This document shows, one piece after another, positions 42,625-51,376 of a DNA stretch of 64,000 bases. How positions within the stretch are numbered: the first letter of the stretch is position 1; every line of letters starts with the position of its first letter. The translations under genes and the position numbers were made by a program. The DNA comes from Saccharopolyspora_C sp047200635. GTDB taxonomy: Bacteria > Actinomycetota > Actinomycetes > Mycobacteriales > Pseudonocardiaceae. The stretch is from positions 124,001 to 188,000 of the forward strand of contig NZ_JBJZOI010000003.1 of the NCBI RefSeq assembly GCF_047200635.1, written 5' to 3'. The notes under the pieces are model-generated. The model had not been told where the DNA came from. It ran no database searches and saw nothing but the letters and a program-made list of their open reading frames with translations.

Positions 42625-45032
42625 GAGCGCGCGCCCACCGGCCGGGGAACCGACCTCGCGCCAGGCCCACCGGCCAGCTCGTCGAACGCGGCGCCGATGC
42701 GCTCGGCGAGCCCGTCGGCGGCGGAGAACAGGCCGGGGTCGGTGGTGATGCCGATGCAGGTGCGCCCCGCCCAGTGCAGCGCGCCGACCGCCAGGCCGAC
42801 GCCCTCCGCCAGCGGCAGCACGGGGTGGGCGGAGCGCAGCAGCGCCCCGCTCACCCGGATCGGCTCCTCGCGCCCCGGCATCACCGAGAAGAGGGCCTGG
42901 AAGAAGCGCGCCCGGTGCATCCCGCGCACCGCCCTGGCGTGCAGCGCGGGCGGCAGCACCGCCAGGGCGCGCAGCACCGCCGCGGCGGCCAGCGGACGCC
43001 CGTGGCGCTGCGCGCGGTCGAGGCGGGCGGCGACCTCGGCGAGCCGCCGCCGCGGCGCCATCGGCCCCAGCGGCAGGTCCACGGCCACCCCGGCGGCGTG
43101 GTTGCCGAACCCGGCGTCGCCCTCGCCGGTGCCGCGCGCCACCATCGCGCGCAGCGAGCGCTGCCGGGTGTCGTCGGAGTCGAGCCCGTGCAGCGCCTCG
43201 GCCAGCACGGCCAGCAGCAGCGCGCTGCGGGTGACCCCGTGCTCCTCGGCGGCGGCGCGGATCGCCTCGGTGGGCAGCTCGACCCACGCGAAGTGCCGGT
43301 CCCGGGTGCTGCGCCCGCTCGGTGTCGCGGGGGCGGCGCTGCTCGCGGCGAGACCGAGCGTTCCGCGCAGCACCGCCACGGCGCGGCGCGCCCCGGACAG
43401 AGCCGGGCGCGCGGGCACCGGGCGCGGCGGCGGGTCGTCGGCGAGCAGCCGCAGCAGGGTGGAGGACATCGTGAGCCCGTCGCCGAGCGAGTGGTGCATC
43501 CTCACCAGCAGCGTCGCGAGCTCGGTACCGGGTTCGCGCAGCAGCGCCATCGCCCACGGCGGCCGGTCGCCGGGCGGCGGGGCGCTGAAGAACTCCCGTT
43601 CCAGGGCCGCGCGTTGGCCGGCGTCGCCGGGGCGCAGTTCGTGCTGCGTCAGGTGCTCGGGCACCGACAGCTCCCGCACCGGTTCCCACCAGGGGCGACG
43701 CCCGCGCGGGGCGTGCAGCCGGTGGTGCAGCATCGGCAGTTCCGGGGCCCGCTCGGTGATCAGCGCGCCGAGGTGGTCAATCCAGTCGGCGGTGGTCATC
43801 GCCCGGTCCTGGGCGACCAGGGCGAGCACCGCGCCGGTCTGCTGGGGGACCTCGGCAGTGGCGGCGAGCGCGAAGAACGCGTCCTGGCCGCGCAGCGCCC
43901 CGGCCCGGTTCCCAGGGGACAGCCGCGCCAGCGCGGCGACCTGGTCGGAGAACCTGCCGGTCGTGGCCAGGTGCTCGTGCACGCGGCGCTCGATTCCGCG
44001 CAGCGACTCGGGATCGGTGCGCAGGCCGCGCAGCCGGTGGCCGAGTGCCTCGGCGTCCTCGTGCAGCTCCGCCAGCCCGGCCTCGGCCATGAGCTCGGCG
44101 TTGGCCCGGCCGTGCCCGGCGATCGGTTCGACCATGAGCACCGGGCGCGCGCACGCGAGCGCCTCGAGCGCGGTGGCACCCCCGGCGTTGGTGATCACCG
44201 CGTCGGCGGCGGCGGTGTAGGCGGGCACGTCCCGCACCCAGCCCAGCGGGACGAGCCGGGGGTCCCGCTCGGCGCGCTCGCGCAGCCGCGCCAGCAGCCC
44301 CTCGTTGTGACCGCAGAGCACGACGACGCGGTCCAGCCCGGCGCGCAGCGCGGCCTCGGCGGCCCGCTCGACGGAGCCGAACCCGAGCGAACCGCAGGAG
44401 ATCAGCACCTGCGCGCCCTCGACGGGCAAGCCGCAGGCGAGCCGGGCGGTGGCCTTGTCGCGCGGGTGGAACCGCGTCTCCACCGGTGGTGCGCTCACCG
44501 CGTGCGCCGAGCGGGGCTGCGCGCGGCGGGCGGCCCGGAGGCCGTTCTCGCTCATCACCAGGTGGAGGTCGATCTCCGAGTACACCCAGAACGGGTGCGG
44601 GGCGAAGTCGGAGATCACCGCCGCGATGGGCGCGGTGAGCTCTCCCCGGCGGCGCAACCAGTCCAGCCCGGCGGTGCCCAGCGGGTAGGTGGAGACCACG
44701 AGGTCCGGGCGTCGCGCTGCCAGCAGCGGCCGCAGCCGCCGGCCGCACCAGGACCCGGTGAACCGGCGGCACGCGTCGGCGAACCAGCGCCGCCGCCACA
44801 GCGCGGCGTAGAAGTAGTCGTAGAGCCACGGCGTCGACTCGACGTTGGTGACGTAGATCCGCTGGAACGCGCGGGGAACCCAGGAGCCCATGGTCTCCAG
44901 CGCGTCGATCCAGGTCACCTGGCACTCGGGCCAGTGCAGGCGCGCCGCCTGCTCGACGGCCCCGGCGGTGGCGTTGTGCCCCTCCCCGATGGTGGCGCTG
45001 ACCAGCACGAGGCGGCGTGGCGGGTGGATCAC
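42621..45032 (-). CDS. fusion of MGDG-synthase-like glycosyltransferase with WS/DGAT acyltransferase
   Basis: 803 residues. Residues 1-~375 are a GT28/MGDG-synthase-like glycosyltransferase: LVLVSATIGEGHN, then VVSTYPLGTAGLDWLRR, VISDFAPHPFWV, VLISCGSLGFGSVERAAEAAL, and the donor-binding ITNAGGATALEALAC with PIAGHGRANAELM. Residues ~385-803 are a wax ester synthase/diacylglycerol acyltransferase domain with the catalytic HHSLGDG (H513-G519), preceded by LVRM and followed by GFGNHAAGVAVDLPLG. Each domain is nearly full length. The protein could glycosylate and acylate the same lipid. GTG 45032 has GGAGGGGAG upstream, and the stop overlaps the DMT gene. Confidence 0.88.
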   Translation of the reverse strand: MIHPPRRLVLVSATIGEGHNATAGAVEQAARLHWPECQVTWIDALETMGSWVPRAFQRIYVTNVESTPWLYDYFYAALWRRRWFADACRRFTGSWCGRRLRPLLAARRPDLVVSTYPLGTAGLDWLRRRGELTAPIAAVISDFAPHPFWVYSEIDLHLVMSENGLRAARRAQPRSAHAVSAPPVETRFHPRDKATARLACGLPVEGAQVLISCGSLGFGSVERAAEAALRAGLDRVVVLCGHNEGLLARLRERAERDPRLVPLGWVRDVPAYTAAADAVITNAGGATALEALACARPVLMVEPIAGHGRANAELMAEAGLAELHEDAEALGHRLRGLRTDPESLRGIERRVHEHLATTGRFSDQVAALARLSPGNRAGALRGQDAFFALAATAEVPQQTGAVLALVAQDRAMTTADWIDHLGALITERAPELPMLHHRLHAPRGRRPWWEPVRELSVPEHLTQHELRPGDAGQRAALEREFFSAPPPGDRPPWAMALLREPGTELATLLVRMHHSLGDGLTMSSTLLRLLADDPPPRPVPARPALSGARRAVAVLRGTLGLAASSAAPATPSGRSTRDRHFAWVELPTEAIRAAAEEHGVTRSALLLAVLAEALHGLDSDDTRQRSLRAMVARGTGEGDAGFGNHAAGVAVDLPLGPMAPRRRLAEVAARLDRAQRHGRPLAAAAVLRALAVLPPALHARAVRGMHRARFFQALFSVMPGREEPIRVSGALLRSAHPVLPLAEGVGLAVGALHWAGRTCIGITTDPGLFSAADGLAERIGAAFDELAGGPGARSVPRPVGARS

Positions 45033-45128
45033 GAGGCGAGCTCCCCTCCGAGAACGGCTCGTGCTCCGGAGGCTAGCGGCGCGCGGGGGGACCGGCCGGA
45101 TGAAGGTGACCCACCAGGTGAACCCGTC

Positions 45129-46004
45129 TCAGCCGCCGACGGCGGTGAGCACGGCGTCGCGGACCTCGTCGGTCACGTGGGTGGGCCACAGGGCGTGCAG
45201 CGGGGCGAACAGCGCGGGGCGGAGCTCGACGACCTGGACGCGGCCACCCACCGCGGGCCCCGGCGGCCCGGTCACCAGGGCCACGTGCCCGGTGCCGACC
45301 ACCGCGGTCACCGGAGCGGTGCCCTGGATCGGGTTGCGCAGGTGGTCGGGTTCGAACCCGGCGTTCCGGCAGTGGTCCAGCAGCAGATCGGTGTAACCGG
45401 AGCGCCCCGGATCGCCCCAGACGACCAGGCGCTCGTGCGCCAGCTCGGCCAGCTCGACGTGCTCGCGCCGGGCGAAGCGGTGCCCGGCCGCGACCGCGAC
45501 CGCGAGCCGGTCCTGGCCGAGCGTGCTGCGGGTGAGGCCACCGCCCGGCCGCATCCCCCGGCAGAGGCCGAGCCCGAGCTCCCCGTCGCGCAGCCGCTCG
45601 GCCAGCCGCGGCGGGTAGAGCTGGTGCACCTCCGTCCGCAGCTCGGGGAGTGCGGCGAGCGCGGTGCGCACCAGGGCGGTCACCTCGTCGGTGGTGACGG
45701 CGGGGGTGTGGCCGATGCTGAGGACCGGTACCTCGCCGCGCCCGAGCCGGCGGGCCCGGTGCAGCGCGGCGCGGGCGGCGCCGTGCAGCACGCGGGCGTC
45801 GTCGATGAGCGCCTGCCCGGCGGGCAACGGCGTGACCCCGGTGGCCTCGCGGCGCAGCAGCGGCACCCCGACCTCGCGCTCCAGGCTGCGCACGGACGTG
45901 CTCAGCGCCTGCTGGGACAGGTGCAGCCGGGCCGCGGCACGCGTGAACCCGCCCTCCTCGGCCACCGCCACGAGGTGCTCCAGCTTGCGCAGGTCCAGTC
46001 CCAC
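45129..46004 (-). CDS. LysR family transcriptional regulator
   Basis: 291 residues. The N-terminal winged HTH is clear (EGGFTRAAARLHLSQQALSTSVRSLEREVGVPLLRR), followed by a two-lobed substrate-binding domain (VLSIGHTPAVTTDEVTALV, LGLGLCRGMRPGG, VALVTGPPGPAVGG). GTG 46004 is the start. It lies downstream of an SDR gene on the same strand (275 bp apart), an arrangement compatible with controlling that SDR or the divergent BVMO cluster. The ligand is unknown. Confidence 0.88.
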   Translation of the reverse strand: MGLDLRKLEHLVAVAEEGGFTRAAARLHLSQQALSTSVRSLEREVGVPLLRREATGVTPLPAGQALIDDARVLHGAARAALHRARRLGRGEVPVLSIGHTPAVTTDEVTALVRTALAALPELRTEVHQLYPPRLAERLRDGELGLGLCRGMRPGGGLTRSTLGQDRLAVAVAAGHRFARREHVELAELAHERLVVWGDPGRSGYTDLLLDHCRNAGFEPDHLRNPIQGTAPVTAVVGTGHVALVTGPPGPAVGGRVQVVELRPALFAPLHALWPTHVTDEVRDAVLTAVGG

Positions 46005-46279
46005 CTCAGGCCCGCCGCGCCCGGGAGGGGGCGCGCCGCGGGGTCGCGAGCGCGCCGGTGGGCGGGCCGGGTGCGGGGCGCGGTGGGACGGCAGCGGCGG
46101 CGGGCCCCGGCACCGCTCGGCGTCCGGTCCCGGGCGTCCGGTGCGCGGGGGTGGAGGTTCGTTCGCTCACGGTCGTCCTTTCCTGCCGGAGGCGGAGGCC
46201 GCACCCGGCCGCCGCGCGGGGCGGCCGTCCCCCCGCGCCGGCCGCCCCGCGATCCTGGTCCACTCCCGCTCCGCTCGGG

Positions 46280-47035
46280 TCAGCGGGTGGTGTACCCGCC
46301 GTTGGCGAAGATCGTCTGCCCGGTGATCCACCATCCGTCGGTGGCCAGGAAGCGCACCAGCGGCTCGATGTCCTCGATCTTGGTGAGCTGGTTGCCCAGC
46401 GCCTGCGACCGGTGGAACTCGACCCGCTCCGGGGTCTCCTGCGGGTAGAAGAACGGGGTGTCCATCGGCCCGGGAGCGATGTTGTTCACGGAGATGCCGC
46501 GGTCGGCGAACTCCTTGGCGGCGGCGCGGGTGAAGTGCTCCAGCGGTGCCTTCCCGCCCGCGTAGGTGGAGTAGCCGTCGGTGAACGCCGCCAGCAGCGA
46601 GGTCACCAGGCTGATGATCCGGCCGTTGTCGTTGAGGCGGCGGCCCGCCTCCTGCAGGAAGAAGTACGCGGCCTTGGCGTTGATGCCGAACATGCGGTCG
46701 TACTCCTCCTCGGAGGTCTCCGCGATCGGCTTGCGCAGCACCATGCCGGTGGTGTTCACCGCGACGTCGACCCCGCCGAACTCGTCGACGGCCACGTCGA
46801 ACAGGCGTCGGACGTCATCGACCCGGGTGAGGTCCCCGGCCACCACGACGGCCGAGGACCCGGCCTCGCGCACGGCCTCCGCGGTGCGCTCGGCGTCGGC
46901 CTTCGAGGACTCCGCGTGGTGGTGGACCACGACCGAGGCACCCGCTTCGCCGAACCTGGTGCTGATCAGGCCGCCGAGGTTCTTGGCGCCCCCGGCCACC
47001 ACCGCCACCTTGCCGTTCAGCCCGTGCTCCGCCAT
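46280..47035 (-). CDS. SDR family oxidoreductase
   Basis: 251 residues. The cofactor loop is VVAGGAKNLGGLIS (a non-classical spacing of the Gly motif), and VNTTG replaces the usual NNAG. Ser in SLVTSLLAAF precedes Y-x3-K in YAGGKAPLEHFTRAAAKEFADRGISVN, and the end WITGQTIFANGGYT is typical of FabG-like reductases. It reduces or oxidises a keto/hydroxyl group with NAD(P)H. ATG 47035 with GGAGGG upstream is chosen over an upstream in-frame start. It is divergent from the BVMO gene across a 320-bp region. Confidence 0.86.
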   Translation of the reverse strand: MAEHGLNGKVAVVAGGAKNLGGLISTRFGEAGASVVVHHHAESSKADAERTAEAVREAGSSAVVVAGDLTRVDDVRRLFDVAVDEFGGVDVAVNTTGMVLRKPIAETSEEEYDRMFGINAKAAYFFLQEAGRRLNDNGRIISLVTSLLAAFTDGYSTYAGGKAPLEHFTRAAAKEFADRGISVNNIAPGPMDTPFFYPQETPERVEFHRSQALGNQLTKIEDIEPLVRFLATDGWWITGQTIFANGGYTTR

Positions 47036-47355
47036 GTCGCCCTCCGGTGAGTCGTTCGCGTTCGTCCGGTCCGGCACGACGTTAGGCCGAACGGTCGATC
47101 CGGGGGAAACGCGAACAACCGGTGGGCCGACAAGTCATGTCGATGGGCGCAGGTCAGCCCCGGTACCTGGCACGTTCGGGTGAAGGTGGAACGGGCGGAC
47201 GCCCCCAGCCGCGGACCCGGGACCACCCCGGGACCAGGCGGTGTCCGAAACTATCAATGATCTGACCGTCGGCGTCTGACCAGCGCGGCCGACGCGGCTT
47301 AACGTGATCGTGCCCCAGCGCGCCGCTCCGGCGCACGATCCGACGAGGAGCCCGC
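47036..47355. other. divergent promoter region of SDR and BVMO genes
   Basis: 320 bases without a gene. CGACA-AGTCA-TGTCG at 47128-47142 is a small inverted repeat. An AT-rich stretch with ACTATCAATGATCTGA at about 47250-47266 is the likeliest promoter area, probably for the BVMO cluster. Confidence 0.4.
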
Positions 47356-48831
47356 ATGTCACCGATCCGCCAGCCCCACGTCGCGATCATCGGCAGCGGG
47401 TTCGCGGGCATCGCGGTGGCCGCGGAGCTGCGCCGGGCGGGGCACACCTCGTTCACCATCTTCGAGCGCGCGCCCGGCGTCGGCGGGGTGTGGCGGGACA
47501 ACACCTATCCCGGTGCGGCCTGCGACGTGCCCTCGCACCTGTACTCGTACTCGTTCATGCCGGAACCGGAGTGGCGGCGGCGCTTCGCCGAGCAGCCGGA
47601 GATCCTGCGCTACCTGCGCCGTTGCGTGGAGCGCCACCGGCTCACCCGGCACCTGCGGTTGAACACCGCGATCGAGGCCGCCGACTACGACGAGCGGTCC
47701 CGCCGCTGGCGGCTGCGCACCGGCACCGGTGAGGTCGTCGAGGCCGACGTCCTGGTGCCCGCCGTGGGCCAGCTCAGCGAACCGCTGGTGCCCGACCTGC
47801 CCGGGCTGGCCGAGTTCAGCGGTGCGCGGTTCCACTCGGCCCGCTGGGACCACCAGCTCGACCTGCGCGACAAGCGGGTGGCGGTGATCGGCACCGGGGC
47901 CAGCGCCATCCAGTTCGTGCCCGCGATCGCCGACCGCGTCCGCGAGCTCGCCGTCTTCCAGCGCTCGGCCCCGCACGTGGTCCCCCGCCCGGACCGCGCC
48001 TACCGGAAGCGGCACCGCTTCGCGTTCCGCAACGTTCCCGGCGCGCAGACGATCGCGCGGCTCGGGGTGTGGCTGTTCTTCGAGGCCGCGGGGCGCGGGC
48101 TGACGACCGCGCAGCCCCTCGGGAAGCTGTTCACCGCGCTCGCGGGCAGGCACCGCCGCGCGCAGCTCGGCACCGGGGCGAGCGAGGAGTTCGCCCCGGA
48201 CCACCAGATCGGCTGCAAGCGGGTGCTGTTCTCCAGCGAGTACTACCCGGCCTTCGGCAGGCCCGGGGTGCGCCTGGAGCGGGAGCGCATCGAGCGGATC
48301 ACCCCGAGCGGGTTGCGCACCGCGGACGGCGTCGAGCACCCCGCCGACGTGCTGATCTTCGGCACCGGGTTCGACGCGGGCAACTTCCTGTCCTCGCTGC
48401 GGGTGCGCGGCGTCGGCGGGCTGCGGCTCGACGAGGTGTGGTCGCGCGGCGCCCGCGCCTACCTCGGGATGGCGGTGCCGGGCTTCCCGAACATGTTCGT
48501 GATGTACGGCCCGAACACCAACCTCGGTTCCGGCTCCGTGGTGCACGTGCTGGAGAGCCAGGCCCGGTACGTGGTGGGACTGGTGCGACGGCTCGCCCAG
48601 CGGCCCGGGGTGGCGCTGGACGTGCTGCCGGAGGCCGCGGAGCGCTTCGACCGCGAGATCCAGCAGCGGCTGCGCACGAGCGTGTGGACCGCCTGCCGCA
48701 GCTGGTACCGGGACGACGACGGGCGGATCAGCACGAACTGGCCCGGCTCGATGACCGAGTACCGCAGGCGCACCCGCTGCCCGGACCTGCGCGACTTCCG
48801 GCTGCTGTCCCCGGCCGCGGCACCCGGCTGA
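47356..48831 (+). CDS. Baeyer-Villiger-type flavin monooxygenase
   Basis: 491 residues. Two Rossmann motifs are seen: VAIIGSGFAGIAVAAEL for FAD and VAVIGTGASAIQFVPAI for NADPH. Between them is the BVMO fingerprint F-x-G-x3-H-x3-W as FSGARFHSARW. The start block GVGGVWRDNTYPGAACDVPSHLYSYSF is typical of type I BVMOs. It inserts oxygen next to a ketone (ester or lactone formation), or hydroxylates in related enzymes. ATG 47356 opens a probable three-gene unit with the GMC oxidase and the ADC-like gene, suggesting stepwise oxidation of a steroid or terpenoid. Confidence 0.88.
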   Translation: MSPIRQPHVAIIGSGFAGIAVAAELRRAGHTSFTIFERAPGVGGVWRDNTYPGAACDVPSHLYSYSFMPEPEWRRRFAEQPEILRYLRRCVERHRLTRHLRLNTAIEAADYDERSRRWRLRTGTGEVVEADVLVPAVGQLSEPLVPDLPGLAEFSGARFHSARWDHQLDLRDKRVAVIGTGASAIQFVPAIADRVRELAVFQRSAPHVVPRPDRAYRKRHRFAFRNVPGAQTIARLGVWLFFEAAGRGLTTAQPLGKLFTALAGRHRRAQLGTGASEEFAPDHQIGCKRVLFSSEYYPAFGRPGVRLERERIERITPSGLRTADGVEHPADVLIFGTGFDAGNFLSSLRVRGVGGLRLDEVWSRGARAYLGMAVPGFPNMFVMYGPNTNLGSGSVVHVLESQARYVVGLVRRLAQRPGVALDVLPEAAERFDREIQQRLRTSVWTACRSWYRDDDGRISTNWPGSMTEYRRRTRCPDLRDFRLLSPAAAPG

Positions 48832-48896
48832 ACCCGTCGCGCGAGAACCCCGTCCGCTCCCGGGTCGACGGCGACCCGAACTCCTGCGAGGTGCGC

Positions 48897-50585
48897 ATGA
48901 CCGACCACGACTACGACGTGCTCGTCATCGGGTCCGGGTTCGGCGGCGGGGTCTCCGCGCTGCGGCTCACCGAGCGCGGTTACCGGGTCGGCGTGCTGGA
49001 GGCGGGCAGGCGGTTCGCCGACGCGGACTTCCCGAAGACCTCCTGGCGGCTGCGCGACTACCTGTGGATGCCCGCGCTGGGCTGCTACGGGATCTTCCGG
49101 ATGAACCTGCTCAGGGACGTGCTGATCCTCAGCGGCGCCGGTGTCGGCGGCGGTTCCCTGGTGTACGCGAACACCCTGTACGAGCCGCCCGCCGAGTTCT
49201 ACGCGCACCCGCAGTGGGCCGGGATCACCGACTGGCGCGGAGAGCTCGCCCCCTACTACGACCAGGCGAAGCGGATGCTCGGCGTCGCGGAGAACCCGCG
49301 GGACACCCCCTCGGACCGGGCGATGCGCGCCGCCGCGGAGGAGCTGGGGATCGGCGGGACCTACCACCGCGCGCAGGTCGGGGTGTTCTTCGGCGAGCCG
49401 GGGCGTTCCGAGCCCGACCCGTACTTCGGCGGCGCGGGGCCGCGGCGGCGGGGCTGCCTGCACTGCGGTGAGTGCATGACGGGATGCCGGCACGGCGCGA
49501 AGAACACGGTGGCGAAGAACTACCTGCACCTGGCGGAGAGCGCGGGCGCCGAGGTGCACCCGCTGACCACGGTGACGGCGGTACGACCGCTGCCCGGCGG
49601 CGGCTACGCCGTGGACACCGCGCGGACCGGTCGCGCGTGGCGCCGGGACCGCCGGGTGCTCACCGCCGGGCAGGTGGTGTTCGCGGCCTCGGCGCTCGGG
49701 ACGCAGAAGCTGCTGCACCGGATGCGCGACGACGGGGTGCTGCCGCGGATCTCCTCCCGGCTGGGCCTGCTGAGCCGCACCAACTCCGAGCAGATCCTCG
49801 CCGCCCGCGCCCGCGGCACCGAGCAGGACTTCAGCGAGGGCGTCACGATCACCTCCTCGGTGCACCCGGACGCGAACACCCACATCGAACCGGTGCGCTA
49901 CGGCAAGGGCAGCAACCTGCTGGCGCTGCTGCAGTCCGCGCTGGTCGACCCGCAACCGGGCCGCAACCGCCTGCTGCTCGGGCTGCGGCACATGCTGCGC
50001 CGCTGGCGGGACCTGCCGGTGCTGCACCGGCCGCGCCACTGGTCGGAGCAGACGATCGTGCTGCTGGTGATGCAGGCGGTGGACAACTCGCTGACCCTGC
50101 GCACCCGGCGCGGGCCGTTCGGCCGCCGGCTGCGCAGCGAGCAGGGGGAAGGGGAACCGAACCCGACCTGGATCCCGGCCGGGCACGCGGCGGCCCGCGC
50201 GCTCGCCGCGCAGATCGGCGGGGTGCCCGCGGGAAGCTGGGCCGACCTGATGAACGTGCCGATCACCGGGCACTTCATCGGCGGCTGCGCGATCGGGCCG
50301 GACGCCGAGCGCGGCGTGGTCGACGCCTACCACCGCCTCTACGGGCACCCCGGGCTGCACGTGGTGGACGGCTCCACGATCTCGGCGAACCTCGGGGTGA
50401 ACCCATCGCTGACCATCACCGCGCAGGCCGAGCGGGCGATGGCGATGTGGCCGAACAAGGGCGAGGCGGACCGCCGTCCCGAGCTCGGCGAACCGTACCG
50501 GCCGGTCGAGCCGAGCCCCCCGGCTCGACCGGTCGTCCCCGCGGCCGCCCCCGGCGCGCTGCGCCTGCCCATCACCCCGGTCTGA
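48897..50585 (+). CDS. GMC oxidoreductase, cholesterol-oxidase-like (ChoD type)
   Basis: 562 residues. It has the FAD motif VLVIGSGFGGGVSALRL, the block ILSGAGVGGGSLVYANTLY, and the C-terminal active-site/FAD region ITGHFIGGCAIG and HVVDGSTISANLGVNPSLTITAQAERA. A cysteine run GCLHCGECMTGC has ferredoxin-like C-x2-C-x2-C-x3-C spacing, as in ChoD-like members. It probably oxidises a sterol or other alcohol with FAD. ATG 48897 is 65 bases after the BVMO stop. The Pro-rich tail after residue ~530 is not conserved. Confidence 0.87.
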   Translation: MTDHDYDVLVIGSGFGGGVSALRLTERGYRVGVLEAGRRFADADFPKTSWRLRDYLWMPALGCYGIFRMNLLRDVLILSGAGVGGGSLVYANTLYEPPAEFYAHPQWAGITDWRGELAPYYDQAKRMLGVAENPRDTPSDRAMRAAAEELGIGGTYHRAQVGVFFGEPGRSEPDPYFGGAGPRRRGCLHCGECMTGCRHGAKNTVAKNYLHLAESAGAEVHPLTTVTAVRPLPGGGYAVDTARTGRAWRRDRRVLTAGQVVFAASALGTQKLLHRMRDDGVLPRISSRLGLLSRTNSEQILAARARGTEQDFSEGVTITSSVHPDANTHIEPVRYGKGSNLLALLQSALVDPQPGRNRLLLGLRHMLRRWRDLPVLHRPRHWSEQTIVLLVMQAVDNSLTLRTRRGPFGRRLRSEQGEGEPNPTWIPAGHAAARALAAQIGGVPAGSWADLMNVPITGHFIGGCAIGPDAERGVVDAYHRLYGHPGLHVVDGSTISANLGVNPSLTITAQAERAMAMWPNKGEADRRPELGEPYRPVEPSPPARPVVPAAAPGALRLPITPV

Positions 50586-50644
50586 TGGGCTGCACCTGGC
50601 CGCCACCGCGCTCGCGGCCGAGCCGACTACTCCGAGGAGGAGCG

Positions 50645-51265
50645 ATGTCCTACCCGCCGGAACCGTGGCGGTTGCGGGGAAGCCTGCACCTGACGCTGTG
50701 GCGGATCCCCGAAGGGGACCTGCCCGCCACCCCGGTGCGCACGCCGCCGCTGCTGGTCGGCGGCTCCGGGTTCGTCGGCACCGCGTGGGTCGTCTACGGG
50801 CCCGGCAGCGTGCTGGAGTACGAGGAGCTGCTCGCGGCCGTGCTCGTCCGGGACCGCCGCTCGCCCCGGGCGCACATCAGCCACATCTGGGTCAACAGCG
50901 CCCCCTCCCAGCGCGGCGGCCGCGAGCTGTGGGGGATCCCCAAGGAACGCGCGGAGTTCCAGGTGCGCTCGGACACCGGCGACACCAGGACCGCCCGCGC
51001 CGCGGGTTTCGGGGCCGCGGGCATCGCCGCCGCCGGGTTCGCCAGGACCGCCCGGTTGCCCGGGTCGGCTCCGTTCGCCTTCCGCATCGCCCAAGACCTC
51101 AACGGGTTCCAGCAGACCGGGGTGCGCGGGGCCTCGCCGGTGTCCTGGTGCGCCTCGGACTGGCGGTTCGACCCGGACGGCCCGCTGGGCTGGCTGGGCG
51201 GGCGGCGCCCGGTGGCGAGCCTGGCGATGGCGGGCTTCGACATGAACTTCGGCACCGCCCGCTGA
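50645..51265 (+). CDS. acetoacetate decarboxylase-like protein
   Basis: 206 residues with the acetoacetate decarboxylase superfamily pattern: PWRLRGSLHLTLWRIP, TAWVVYGPGSVLEYEELLAAVLV, ISHIWVNSAPSQRGGRELWGIPKERAEF and LAMAGFDMNFG. The Lys in WGIPKE aligns with the Schiff-base region of decarboxylases, but many family members are not decarboxylases, so the reaction is open. ATG 50645 has AGGAGGAG upstream. Gene order BVMO-GMC-ADC suggests that the three act on one substrate. Confidence 0.75.
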   Translation: MSYPPEPWRLRGSLHLTLWRIPEGDLPATPVRTPPLLVGGSGFVGTAWVVYGPGSVLEYEELLAAVLVRDRRSPRAHISHIWVNSAPSQRGGRELWGIPKERAEFQVRSDTGDTRTARAAGFGAAGIAAAGFARTARLPGSAPFAFRIAQDLNGFQQTGVRGASPVSWCASDWRFDPDGPLGWLGGRRPVASLAMAGFDMNFGTAR

Positions 51266-51376
51266 GCGAGTTCTGCCGGGAAGGTCCGGATTCCCGCGGC
51301 ACGGCCGGAAGTTGGCGAGCGTGATGTTTCTCGATCATGACCGTCCCCGCCGCCCGGATCGTGCGACCATCGGGAC

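Noticed and set aside
42774..46448. 1224-codon open frame on the plus strand
   Set aside because: Antisense to the glycosyltransferase-acyltransferase and LysR genes; composition is Arg/Gly/His/Gln repeats without domains.
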